Source: a bacterium (GTDB lineage: Bacteria > UBP6 > UBA1177). From it: a DNA stretch of 64,000 bases. This document shows positions 9,765-18,244 of the stretch, one piece after another. Each line of letters begins with the position of its first letter. Positions within the stretch are counted from its first letter, which is position 1. The notes under the pieces are model-generated. The model was not told where the DNA came from, did no database searches, and was given only the letters and a program-made list of their open reading frames with translations. The DNA lies in contig JAGCUA010000063.1 of NCBI GenBank assembly GCA_017963125.1, positions 1 to 64,000 on the forward strand. Reading direction: 5' to 3'. Made by a program: the position numbers and the translations under genes.

Positions 9765-11057
9765 ATGAAATTCAAAGTTTTTATAATAATTGCAGTTTTT
9801 GCGGCGATACAGGTTTCCTGCGGTTCCGGTAAAACACTAAAACCTCAGGATACAACAGCAGATCTTGACGAAGACAGAGTCAAAGAGATCTGTGAAGAAC
9901 ACGAAGTCGAATGCGGCGATTTTATAGCGACAGTAAACGGCTCTATGAAAGCACTTTTCTGCGGAGAATGCGAAAAAGGTTTTACCTGCGACGATGCGAC
10001 AAACAAATGCAAAAATGAATCCGATACCGACGAACCGGCAGATGACTCGGATGGACCTGCGGACGACTCGGATGATTCCGATGACGATTCTGACAACCAG
10101 CCGCAGGAAGCAGAAACAAGAGAAACCGCCTGCACCGGCCTTCCCGAAAACGCAGAGTGGAACATCGTTTCCGAAATAGTCCAGACCAAAGAAAACGATG
10201 AGTGGATCCCTTCAGAAAAGGGTGTTTTCAATGCCGAATCAAGCACGAACGCATGCCGGTTTATTTGCAAAGAAAATTATGTCTGGAACTCCAAGGAATG
10301 TGTCGCCTACACTCCGAGCGGCCTGCCGAAATGCCGTGCAAATGTCACAAAACCGTGCGAGGACCCTGCAACCGGAATAATCTGGTCGGAAATTATTTTA
10401 ACACAAATGGACTGGGGCAACGCGAAGGCTTACTGCGACGATTTCGATGAAGGCGGTTACACCGACTGGCGTCTTCCGAATATCGACGAAATGAGAACCG
10501 TTATCAGAAACTGCTCGCAAATGATTTCCGGAGGAGAATGTCCTGTCAGCGAATTAAACGGCAACGCATCTGGCGCCGGGAACTATGATTCAGATGAAAG
10601 ACGCCTTGCATGCAGTTGTTCTGGGAGTGATGACTTGGGTACTGAAAGCATAATCGGAAACCGTCACAAAGTGCTTTGGACTTCGACCACTGTTTCAGAC
10701 ATACCGGTTTACGCATGGACTCTGGATTCAAATTTATCGCTTTCCCTTGAAACAAAAGAGTCGAAAGCTTTCGCGCACTGCATCAGATCGGACTATTTCC
10801 TGCATGACAGCCACTGTGACAAGCACTATACCTGGGACGGCTCGGAATGCATGCCCGACACCAGAACGACAGAATGCGCGGGACTTCCCGAAAACGCCGA
10901 GTGGAACGCTGTTTCAAGCATAACCCAGACATGGGACGGAACAAACTGGATCCCGTCGGCATGGGCAACTTACAACAAGAATTCCAGTTCATCGGAATGC
11001 CGTTTCAAATGCTATGAAGAATTCACCTGGGACGGAAATGAATGCGTGTTGGAGTAG
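9765..11057 (+). CDS. DUF1566 cysteine-rich lipoprotein, paralogue of the 7548 gene
   Basis: A 430-aa lipoprotein (lipobox IQVSC, then GSG). The N-terminal module repeats that of the upstream gene (EICEEHEVECGD, CDDATNKCKNESDTDEP), followed by an Asp/Ser stalk. It has one DUF1566 domain (IIWSE, AKAYCDDFDEGGYTDWRLPN, then AHCIRS) between two copies of a cysteine module built on AGLPENAEWN or TGLPENAEWN with a TWDGxECV ending. ACGGAGG lies before the ATG, 24 bases after the previous stop, so it is an operon with 7548. Its UAG stop is the first TAG of a downstream 9-bp repeat array. Confidence 0.8.
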   Translation: MKFKVFIIIAVFAAIQVSCGSGKTLKPQDTTADLDEDRVKEICEEHEVECGDFIATVNGSMKALFCGECEKGFTCDDATNKCKNESDTDEPADDSDGPADDSDDSDDDSDNQPQEAETRETACTGLPENAEWNIVSEIVQTKENDEWIPSEKGVFNAESSTNACRFICKENYVWNSKECVAYTPSGLPKCRANVTKPCEDPATGIIWSEIILTQMDWGNAKAYCDDFDEGGYTDWRLPNIDEMRTVIRNCSQMISGGECPVSELNGNASGAGNYDSDERRLACSCSGSDDLGTESIIGNRHKVLWTSTTVSDIPVYAWTLDSNLSLSLETKESKAFAHCIRSDYFLHDSHCDKHYTWDGSECMPDTRTTECAGLPENAEWNAVSSITQTWDGTNWIPSAWATYNKNSSSSECRFKCYEEFTWDGNECVLE

Positions 11058-11074
11058 GGTTTTAGTAGGGAATT

Positions 11075-11179
11075 TAGGGTGTCTAGGGTGTCTAGGGTGT
11101 CTAGGGTGTTTAGGGACCTAGATTCCCTAGATTCCTTAGATTCCCTAGTTTCCCTAGTTTCCCTACTTTCCCTACTTCC
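11075..11179 (+). repeat. 9-bp tandem repeat array in two orientations
   Basis: Four copies of TAGGGTGTC (11075-11110, last base T in copy 4) are followed, from 11117, by seven copies of CCTAGATTC and its variants (CTTAGATTC, CCTAGTTTC, CCTACTTTC, CCTACTTCC), all in strict 9-bp register. The two halves are inverted with respect to each other (TAGGG against CCCTA), so the array could fold into a long imperfect hairpin. The stop codon of the minus-strand four-helix-bundle gene is formed by the last repeat. Confidence 0.9.
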
Positions 11180-11732
11180 CTTCCGGTTTTCTTTTTTGAG
11201 ATCGCATTTTGTACATGCGTTCTGTGAATCCGCCGTTTTTTTCGAAATCATCGGCAAGTCGCTGTAACTGCCTGAACAGCAGATAATCTGCCTGTTTTAT
11301 AAGGACAATGCACATATTTGCTATTGTTTCCGGAGGTCTGGTTTGAGCGATTTTCATAAAAAAGTCTGAATCGCTGTGTTCACGCCCGAGTTCACGCATT
11401 TTCAGAAGTTCAGGAGAATTTTCCTCCCACTGTCTGTGATCGCGGGTTTTAAGATAATCTTCATAGTCCTCAAGCAATTCCTGAAGGCTTGCTTTCGCAA
11501 CATTCACAAGTTTTATTTCGGTTTTAGCACTTGTAATTCCTGCGGCACAACCTTCTATTATATTTTGCTTGCCGGAACGCGCCGCCTGTATCATCTGATC
11601 ACAGGTTCGGTCACCTTTCTGCAGGAAATGTTCCACAAAATAATAAGTGAGACAGAAAATCACTTCCGATTTTTGATAGGAAATCAACTTTTTGTAATCA
11701 CCCTTCTGCCGAATCAGTTCTTCTTTTTCCAC
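11172..11732 (-). CDS. Four-helix-bundle (S23 / 23S rRNA intervening-sequence-like) protein
   Basis: A 186-aa all-helical protein. The core (about residues 40-150) reads like the four-helix-bundle family that includes S23 proteins of rRNA intervening sequences and bAvd. Diagnostic pieces are DRTCDQMIQAARSGKQNIIEG, SAKTEIKLVNVAKASLQELLEDYEDYL, and a late helix ADYLLFRQLQRLADDF. Its length and late TERMYKMR segment suggest the variant with a suffix domain. GTG start with GAGAGGA upstream. The stop codon lies in the 9-bp repeat array, and a related repeat (11829-11872) sits about 100 bp upstream. No rRNA or reverse transcriptase is nearby. The cellular role of free-standing members is unknown. 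Confidence 0.8.
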   Translation of the reverse strand: MEKEELIRQKGDYKKLISYQKSEVIFCLTYYFVEHFLQKGDRTCDQMIQAARSGKQNIIEGCAAGITSAKTEIKLVNVAKASLQELLEDYEDYLKTRDHRQWEENSPELLKMRELGREHSDSDFFMKIAQTRPPETIANMCIVLIKQADYLLFRQLQRLADDFEKNGGFTERMYKMRSQKRKPEGK

Positions 11733-11828
11733 AAATAATCCTCTCGTTCCATAAAAACCAACTTCTCAACCATTCTAATAAAATATTCAATTAAAACAAT
11801 TTTTCACTAAATCTTAATTTCAAACCAA

Positions 11829-11872
11829 CTAAATTCTCTAAGTTCCTTAGATTCCCTAGATTCCCTACTTTG
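11829..11872 (+). repeat. Second, short 9-bp repeat array upstream of the four-helix-bundle gene
   Basis: About five units of the CCTAGATTC family (TCTAAGTTC, CTTAGATTC, CCTAGATTC, CCTACTTTG) in the same orientation as the array at 11117-11179. With that array it brackets the four-helix-bundle gene as direct repeats, leaving a cassette of about 650 bp. Confidence 0.85.
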
Positions 11873-11921
11873 AATTCAGATTTTGCTGAAACTGCAATGT
11901 TTTAAGAAGCAGTGATTGATT

Positions 11922-13502
11922 TTACGATTCTTCCTTTCCTCTTAAGAATCTGCCGAAAAGGATCATTCCGAGCGGTGAGATTACGGCGACTGCGCCGACC
12001 CAGATCCAGATCATGTAGTGGTGCGAGATATCTCCGACCTGCAAGGTCTTCACACCTGCTTCATTCACAACTTCGGTTGCAGGCGTGTAGGCCGAAAGAA
12101 GTGCTCCCGACATCCATGCGACGAGGGGCTGCGAAATGAATTTCGGAAGAAGCGAAAGGCTGAGGTAGCTTGCCTCCTGCCCTTTCGGCGCGATCTTAGC
12201 GGTGTATTCCATAAGCCTCGGCGACCAGATAGCTTCTCCTATCGTGAAAAGAACGACGAAGAAGCATAAGCCTAAGCAGATCGCGATCGTTGAAAGCGAA
12301 GAGCCGTCGGGAAGAGCGAGCCATTTCTGCCAGATGAGTCTGCCAAAGACCGAATCTGCGATCGGAGCGTAGAATTCATCGGGGAGAACGACGAAAAATA
12401 CCGATGCGGCCGAGATCAGAGAACCGATCGTTATCATTTTGTAAGCACTCCACTTTCTCGTGAGCCATGCGATCGTCGGAACAAAGAAAATGACGATAAC
12501 AGGGTTCAGAACGCCGTAGATGTTGCCGATCTTCGCACCTTCGCCGAGAACGCGGATACCGTATTTCGGGAAGGTGTAGTGGAAATGGTAGAAAACGTAG
12601 TTTACACCCAAAAGTATCGCAAGAAGCGCCATGAACTTCCAGAAAGCCTTCTGTTTTGCTACTGTCACAAAGATCTTGCCGGCATCGGCAAACGAATTTT
12701 TTATCGAATCGAAGATCGAAACGAGCATGTTTCCTTCCTTTTTCGCCCTTTCGTTTTCGATGTGCTTTACAAGCTGACCTTCGTCGTTGAGGTCGATGTT
12801 GTCACGGATTATCGCTACAAAGAAAAGTGTCGGGATGCTGATGAGGAACGCAACAAGAAGAATGAAACGGTAAGTCGAGATCTCGCCCAGAAGCGGGATG
12901 GCGATGTTTCCGTATTCGCCGTAAACTTCGCGGATACCGTCAAAAATAAGTCCGCCCATCGCGAATCCGACGTTCATCAAAGTGTAGAACATCGCGAATC
13001 CGAGAGCAGAAGTGTCAGATTTTGTGTATCTTTTGAGGGCGACCGAAATGACCGGGCTCATGAAAGCGACAGAAACAGCCTGCGGAACGAAGCCGAGAAG
13101 CGTTACGACCCAGAAATTGGTCGTAAGGAAGAGAAAAAATCTCGAAAATATCGCAAGTATGGTGCCGATAAGAAGCACTTTCTTGATGCCTACCGCGTCA
13201 ACAAGCGAACCTACGCCGAAAATAAGGAGCGTATAGGCTAAATTCCATGTTCCCATGTAGTTTCCGGCCGCGACATCGCTGAGTCCCAAATCGCTCGAAA
13301 GGAACAGAGTGAGCGTCATCAGCATAATGGAATATGCGGTGTATTCGATGATCTGCGAAATCGAAACGAACCAGATCTCACGCGGAGAAGTTTTGAGACC
13401 ACGCTTGTAGTTGTAGACGATGTAAATGAAATAAATACCTGCCGCCGCGACAAGCGACCAGAGAAGATAAGGGATCCACTTCGGGAATTCAATATAGGAC
13501 AT
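11922..13502 (-). CDS. Major facilitator superfamily transporter
   Basis: A 526-aa polytopic protein with about 12 to 14 hydrophobic segments, among them an extra N-terminal helix before the MFS core. The A-like loop GVGSLVDAVGIKKVLLIGT after the second core helix and the paired six-helix organisation indicate the MFS fold. The segment ALGFAMFYTLMNVGFAMGGLIFD recalls the oligopeptide/POT-like branch. The substrate cannot be read. GGAGG lies six bases before the ATG. The divergent GAPDH gene upstream (41 bp gap, same strand) suggests an operon and perhaps a metabolite substrate, but that is inference. Confidence 0.8.
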   Translation of the reverse strand: MSYIEFPKWIPYLLWSLVAAAGIYFIYIVYNYKRGLKTSPREIWFVSISQIIEYTAYSIMLMTLTLFLSSDLGLSDVAAGNYMGTWNLAYTLLIFGVGSLVDAVGIKKVLLIGTILAIFSRFFLFLTTNFWVVTLLGFVPQAVSVAFMSPVISVALKRYTKSDTSALGFAMFYTLMNVGFAMGGLIFDGIREVYGEYGNIAIPLLGEISTYRFILLVAFLISIPTLFFVAIIRDNIDLNDEGQLVKHIENERAKKEGNMLVSIFDSIKNSFADAGKIFVTVAKQKAFWKFMALLAILLGVNYVFYHFHYTFPKYGIRVLGEGAKIGNIYGVLNPVIVIFFVPTIAWLTRKWSAYKMITIGSLISAASVFFVVLPDEFYAPIADSVFGRLIWQKWLALPDGSSLSTIAICLGLCFFVVLFTIGEAIWSPRLMEYTAKIAPKGQEASYLSLSLLPKFISQPLVAWMSGALLSAYTPATEVVNEAGVKTLQVGDISHHYMIWIWVGAVAVISPLGMILFGRFLRGKEES

Positions 13503-13543
13503 TTTTACCTCCGAAAAAAGGAGTTGAAAAAAGAGAAGCTAAA

Positions 13544-14758
13544 CTATGCAATAGCTTTTGAAATATAGACCGCAAGTTTGGTAAGGCAGTTTACATAGCT
13601 GCCGAGTTCGTTGTCGTACCAGCCGAAAATCTTCGCATGGGTGACAGGAACATTTGACAACGGCGGAATATCGACGAAACCTGTTCTCGTGTGGGTGTCG
13701 TTGCCTTCGATTACGCATGCAGCCATCTGTCCTTTGAGGTCGCTCGAGACATTCTGTCTTTCCGAAAGATAAAGCAGATCCTTCTGCATTCCTGCTGCAG
13801 CTTCACGGTAAACGTTGTTTATGAAATCGCGGTTGATTTTCGGGAAACCGTCCTTGTCAAGCGGCGTGTGGAAAGTGAGGTTGAGGTTGATAAGAGAGAC
13901 CGTCGGGACCGGAACGCGGACTGAATCAGCCATAAAACCGATGTTTTTCATTACCGGAAGGATGTATTCAAGAGCCTTTGCCGCGCCTGTCGTCGAAAGG
14001 ATGATGTTGTAGCCGGCAGCTCTGTTTTTGCGCAGATCGCTCGTTCCGCTCGAAGGAACAGCATCGAGAACGTTCTGCGAATTGGTCATCGAGTGGATCG
14101 TCGACATACTTGCGGTGAGGATCGCCGAAGTCTCTTCGTGATCGAGAAGAGGTTTCATCATGTGTGCAAGCGCGGTCGTCGTGCAGGATGCTGCCGAAAT
14201 TATGTGGTGGTTCATCGGATCGAAATTTCTGTGGTTGACACCGTAAACCATCATAACTGCGTCTTCAGGAAGGGTTTTCGATTTTCCTTTGAGTTTGAAC
14301 GGAGCCGAAAGTATTACTTTTCTCGCGCCGCCTGCGATGTGGCCTCTGAGAGTACCGTTCGGCGAAGATTCATCGGTCGGATCGACGAATTTTCCTGTCG
14401 TATCGATGACGACTCTGGCTCCTTCCTGGCCCCACGGGATCCTTTCGGGATTTCTTTCACTTCTCAGGAATTTGACTTTTTTGCCGTAGAAATTGACTTC
14501 GCCGTTTACCTCGTCGGTTATTTCGATATCGGGCTCTTTCGTGCTGCCGAAACCGAAAAGGAACGTGTGAAGATTGCCGTAAGTCGAATCGTAGATCGCA
14601 TAATCCACGAGATTTGCAAGCGATTTTCCCGCTTCACGCCCGAGGTTGATGACGATTCTGTCAAAATCATCCTTTAAAAGCATGTTCCAAAGCGTAAGTT
14701 TTCCGATTCTTCCGAATCCGTTGATGCCGATTGTAGTTTTGCAGTTGATGTCAATCAT
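13544..14758 (-). CDS. Divergent glyceraldehyde-3-phosphate dehydrogenase paralogue
   Basis: A 404-aa GAPDH-family protein. The start is the ATG after AGGAGG; a longer frame begins 39 bases earlier without a site. The Rossmann motif INGFGRIGKLTLW and the C-terminal FGWYDNELGSYVN are clear. The catalytic segment is SAASCTTTALAH instead of SNASCTTNCLAP; the cysteine and the histidine of STIHSMT are kept. After strand beta-2 the usual NAD-selecting aspartate (IND) is replaced by INLGRE, which could favour NADP. It is about 70 residues longer than the canonical gap product at 35819, with insertions near residues 50-90. Similar long paralogues occur beside a normal gap in other bacteria. It may act in gluconeogenic or NADPH-linked flux. 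Confidence 0.85.
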   Translation of the reverse strand: MIDINCKTTIGINGFGRIGKLTLWNMLLKDDFDRIVINLGREAGKSLANLVDYAIYDSTYGNLHTFLFGFGSTKEPDIEITDEVNGEVNFYGKKVKFLRSERNPERIPWGQEGARVVIDTTGKFVDPTDESSPNGTLRGHIAGGARKVILSAPFKLKGKSKTLPEDAVMMVYGVNHRNFDPMNHHIISAASCTTTALAHMMKPLLDHEETSAILTASMSTIHSMTNSQNVLDAVPSSGTSDLRKNRAAGYNIILSTTGAAKALEYILPVMKNIGFMADSVRVPVPTVSLINLNLTFHTPLDKDGFPKINRDFINNVYREAAAGMQKDLLYLSERQNVSSDLKGQMAACVIEGNDTHTRTGFVDIPPLSNVPVTHAKIFGWYDNELGSYVNCLTKLAVYISKAIA

Positions 14759-14862
14759 AACGACCTCCTGAAATTGAATGATAAAAATCAAAAACACAAT
14801 ATTTTAGGAATCTTCCGATATTTTGCAAATTAAATCGAAAACGGGACAAAATCGTATTACGT

Positions 14863-14891
14863 TTGACAAAAAAGCCTTTTCCAAGTATGAT
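14863..14891 (+). promoter_or_regulatory. Near-consensus sigma-70 promoter
   Basis: TTGACA (14863-14868), 17 bp, TATGAT (14886-14891). It precedes the lipoprotein gene at 14927, whose GGAG ribosome site is at 14917-14920, giving a leader of about 25 nt. Confidence 0.8.
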
Positions 14892-14926
14892 TGAAGGGTT
14901 TATGATTAGTTTTTTTGGAGAGTTTT

Positions 14927-16138
14927 ATGAAAAAGATTTTATTTGCCGTATTTATGGTTCTGGCAGCGGTTTTTGCCGTTTCCTGTTCCGGAGAAGACGA
15001 AATAGCAAGCGCTGTCGGCGGCTCATGCTCAGTAGAAGGAGCTGAAACATGCTCAGCGGACGGTGCACAGATACTGATTTGTCAGAGTCTTTCGTGGCAG
15101 ACTAAAAAGAGCTGCAACCTCAATTTCGGTCAATACTGCAGACAAACTGCAAGCGGCTCATACAGCTGCACCGATTCCGGAAGCAGCAGCGATCCCGCGG
15201 ACTCGGGCAACGACAACTCCGACACATCGTCTGAAGATCTGCCTGACACTTCGGACACAGACACAGATACCGATGAACCAGATACTGCAACTGAAGAAAC
15301 CGACAACGAACCGAACGAAGAAGATACCGAAACTGACGAAGATACCGACACGGAAGAGAACGACGATGATACGGACTCTGAACCGGAAGACAATACTCCG
15401 ATAGAAACCTGCGCCGGAATCGTTGAATGTCAGGCCCAGTGTGATTCGCAAAACTGCAGCAGCAACTGCTATGCAAGAGGATCTGCCGTAGCTCAGAACG
15501 AATTTTACGAGAGTCACCAGCTATGCAATACCTATACAGAAATCGACGATTTGAAACGCTGTCAGGAACTTGCTGTGAAGTGCGGCTTAAAAGGCGATGA
15601 AAGTTACGGAATACCCTACGGACACGCTGTTATAAACGGTTCATTCGCCCACATTCACGAAGCAGGAACAAGCAATTTTACAACAGGCACCTTCATTGAC
15701 GCATTTGTTAACGGAACTTTCGGCTCAAACGGTAATATCCCGGACCCGACATCCAATGCTTCATTCGCTTTCGCCAGGTTGTTTGACGAGCATACTTTAG
15801 CTCTTGTCCAGACTTACGATTCAACTCAGGAAACAGGCAAAACCCCTGTTGTCATTTTTGAAATAAGTGTCACAGCTCCCGGAACTTACTCTGTAGGATG
15901 GGGCAAAAAAGATAAAATTGCAATGTATGTCGGCGAAAGCGCAAGCGGCGAAGAGTGTTTTCACGCTTTCGGATACGGTTTTGTAGAGATTTCAGGTACC
16001 GGTCTCGCGGAAACTTATACCGCAGGAGCCAATACAATCAACATACAGGGCGAAGTTGAACTTTACAGCCACAAAAATGCTCCCATGTATAACGGAGATA
16101 TAACAACAGAACAGCTCGCCGCATGTTCACCCAAATAA
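14927..16138 (+). CDS. Acidic-stalk lipoprotein of unknown function
   Basis: A 403-aa lipoprotein. The start is set by GGAG and by the signal peptide; an in-frame ATG 12 bases upstream overlaps that site. The lipobox is FAVSC followed by serine. A cysteine-containing module (CSVEGAETCSADGAQILIC, then CNLNFGQYCRQ) precedes a stalk of about 70 residues made almost only of Asp, Glu, Thr and Ser. A CxxxC-rich helical piece (CAGIVECQAQCDSQNCSSNC) follows, then a C-terminal domain of about 200 residues, probably beta-rich, with no family I recognise. A strong promoter lies directly upstream. The gene at 16175 follows after 36 bp and may be co-transcribed. Confidence 0.75.
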   Translation: MKKILFAVFMVLAAVFAVSCSGEDEIASAVGGSCSVEGAETCSADGAQILICQSLSWQTKKSCNLNFGQYCRQTASGSYSCTDSGSSSDPADSGNDNSDTSSEDLPDTSDTDTDTDEPDTATEETDNEPNEEDTETDEDTDTEENDDDTDSEPEDNTPIETCAGIVECQAQCDSQNCSSNCYARGSAVAQNEFYESHQLCNTYTEIDDLKRCQELAVKCGLKGDESYGIPYGHAVINGSFAHIHEAGTSNFTTGTFIDAFVNGTFGSNGNIPDPTSNASFAFARLFDEHTLALVQTYDSTQETGKTPVVIFEISVTAPGTYSVGWGKKDKIAMYVGESASGEECFHAFGYGFVEISGTGLAETYTAGANTINIQGEVELYSHKNAPMYNGDITTEQLAACSPK

Positions 16139-16174
16139 TCAATATTATCAACAATTTATCCAAAGGAGAACAAC

Positions 16175-17275
16175 TTGTCAGACAATAATTCAGGATCGAC
16201 CTCAAGACTCTTGCAGCTTTGCTTCTGCTACTTCTTTTTCTACATCATAACTGGTGTCGGCGTTAAATTTTTCCTCAAAACAGGTGAAGGTTTTCCGGGT
16301 CTTCCCGGCATGGAATACCTTTTCTACAGCACGCTGGCATCAACAGTTCTCGTCACCGCAATCGTTCTGATCCTGCGCTGGTACCGCCTCGACTCAGTCA
16401 GAAAAATCACAGTCTGCGGCATAACGATGCCGAGCGAACTGCCCTACATCGTTTTTTCGGGTATCTGCACGGCTGTCGTAGTTCCGACGACCACCCTGCT
16501 CTACACTTTCGATCACATTTCGGTCATGGTCGCAATGATCATCATGCGCGGCTCGGTCATCATCATCGGCAGGATCGTTGATGCGATACAGATTAAACAG
16601 GGCATTTTGAAGAAAAAAGTCTTCATGGAAGAAAATATCGCGATGTGCATCGCCCTTTTCGCAGTGCTCATCAAGGCTTTCACAGGCGGCAGCGACGGCA
16701 AGGAGAGCCCGTTCTCGTCGATCCCGTTCATGGTCATTTTCTTCAGCTACATTCTGGCTTACATGTTCAGGATCTACATAATGAACTACTACAAAAACAC
16801 CCGTCCTGCTGAAGAAAAAGCGGCGAAAAAGGACAACAACAAGGCATTCTTCGCAATCGAACAGATCGCTTCTTTCACCACAATGCTCCTTGTAACGATC
16901 TGCGTCCTCATCGCGGCAGGAAAATTCGGTGTAACAGGCCCGAGGATCGATCCCTTCTCGAAAGCTTTCTTCAACACGAACTGGGACTGGGCGATCTGGG
17001 CAGGACTTGTCGGAACAGCTTACGGCATCAACGCGTTCTTCTCAGTTTTCATCTTCATGTTCAAAGGAAGAACGGCGACTTTCGCGAACCTTGCGAACCG
17101 TCTGACATCGCTCATCGCCGGAACGCTTTCGACAGTCATTTTCGCAGCTGTTTTCGGCGGCAAATATCCGGCACTCATCGACTGGGTATCGCTCGGATTC
17201 ATCTTCCTTGCGATCTGGTTCATGGCTAAAGCCGAAAAAAGAAGAAAAGCCGAAATGGCCGCTTCAGCCAAATAA
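16175..17275 (+). CDS. Multi-pass membrane protein, EamA/DMT-like
   Basis: A 366-aa protein starting at TTG with AAGGAG eight bases upstream; no ATG fits. About ten transmembrane helices are arranged in two halves, broken by a cytosolic loop (NTRPAEEKAAKKDNN, around residue 210). The overall size, pairing and short charged C-terminal tail (KAEKRRKAE) are like drug/metabolite transporters of the EamA type, but I see no decisive motif, so transport is inferred. It lies 36 bases after the lipoprotein gene and converges with 17285. Confidence 0.65.
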   Translation: MSDNNSGSTSRLLQLCFCYFFFYIITGVGVKFFLKTGEGFPGLPGMEYLFYSTLASTVLVTAIVLILRWYRLDSVRKITVCGITMPSELPYIVFSGICTAVVVPTTTLLYTFDHISVMVAMIIMRGSVIIIGRIVDAIQIKQGILKKKVFMEENIAMCIALFAVLIKAFTGGSDGKESPFSSIPFMVIFFSYILAYMFRIYIMNYYKNTRPAEEKAAKKDNNKAFFAIEQIASFTTMLLVTICVLIAAGKFGVTGPRIDPFSKAFFNTNWDWAIWAGLVGTAYGINAFFSVFIFMFKGRTATFANLANRLTSLIAGTLSTVIFAAVFGGKYPALIDWVSLGFIFLAIWFMAKAEKRRKAEMAASAK

Positions 17276-17284
17276 TTTCCGGTA

Positions 17285-18244
17285 TTATTTATCTGATTTT
17301 TCTGAATTCTCTTTTTCTACGGCAGACTCTTTTTCACCGGTTTCTTCCGATTTTTTCCCGTTTTCTTCCGCCTTTTTTTGTTTTTCAGCCTGTTTCTGAA
17401 CGTAATGACGGTCGCCCTGCGTCGTAGTTTTTACGATTCTGTCGCCTTCGTCGTAGTAGTATTCTCCGCCGTAGACATCTTCAGGGATTTTTTCTATCAG
17501 CTGAGACGAGACCAGCTCTTTAAGTTCTCTGTCGGGCGATTTTTTGTATTTTTTGTAATATTCTTCGGCAGCCTCGCTCAAAAACAGAAGATTTGCAAAG
17601 TGCCGGAGCTCCTTTTCGAACTGGTCGCGCATATTTTTGTCTTTTGTCTTTTCGAGCCTGTCCTTCGTGTATTCATAGCCGAGCCTGTATCCGCCGCCCA
17701 TCGTCGCGACATGGTTTACGAGCCAGATAACCTTCTGCGGCGCGTTTTTCATGCTCGCGCCCTGATACATCAACGGATAAGCCTTTTCCATATCGTTCAG
17801 ATAAATGAAGTAGTTATATCCCTGATTGAACACATAGTAGTAATCGTCCGGATAAAGTTCGTGTCCCAGCCTGAGCAGCGAATTAGCCGATTCGATCGCA
17901 TGTTCGGTCCTCATTGAAGAAATCGCCGCATCACCGAAAGCGATCACATATTCAAGACTAGGATTGAGTGCAAGAACGACCCGCACCATCTGTTCGAGCA
18001 AAGGATAAGTTCTGTCGGTAACATAGTGACTTCCGTAATAATACTGAGACCTTGCAAAAAGAAGATCGGCTGTGAAAGCGTTAAGTCCCAGAAACATTAT
18101 TTTGGCAAAATCAGGCTCCGGATAAGCCGCGATCGTCTCGACTTTCGGCTTTTCGTTTTCAATCAGATGCTTTCTGACGAAATAAAAGGGAAGAAGCGTG
18201 GCAAAAATCAGAATGAGTGCAACAAGTGTAGATATTTTCTTCAT
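17285..18244 (-). CDS. Membrane-anchored TPR-like protein of unknown function
   Basis: A 319-aa protein with one N-terminal membrane or signal segment (residues 5-22) and an otherwise soluble, helix-rich body with tetratricopeptide-like spacing (ANSLLRLGHELYPDDYYYVFNQGYNYFIYLNDMEKAYPLMYQGA). The last 45 residues are a Lys/Glu-rich tail. Its ATG overlaps the stop of the glycosyltransferase gene by four bases (ATGA), so the two are translated together. It may help assemble or present a glycosylated product, but nothing in the sequence proves this. Confidence 0.6.
   Translation of the reverse strand: MKKISTLVALILIFATLLPFYFVRKHLIENEKPKVETIAAYPEPDFAKIMFLGLNAFTADLLFARSQYYYGSHYVTDRTYPLLEQMVRVVLALNPSLEYVIAFGDAAISSMRTEHAIESANSLLRLGHELYPDDYYYVFNQGYNYFIYLNDMEKAYPLMYQGASMKNAPQKVIWLVNHVATMGGGYRLGYEYTKDRLEKTKDKNMRDQFEKELRHFANLLFLSEAAEEYYKKYKKSPDRELKELVSSQLIEKIPEDVYGGEYYYDEGDRIVKTTTQGDRHYVQKQAEKQKKAEENGKKSEETGEKESAVEKENSEKSDK

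Noticed and set aside
11075..11179. CRISPR array
   Set aside because: Repeats are 9 bp with no spacers and no cas genes in the window.
11079..11267. ORFs with repeated SRVSRVSR or SLDSLDSL
   Set aside because: They are translations of the 9-bp repeat array and have no ribosome site.
12579..13241. 220-codon plus-strand ORF opposite the MFS gene
   Set aside because: Composition is charged and repetitive, as expected for the reverse of a membrane-protein gene; no start site, and the opposite frame is clearly the real gene.
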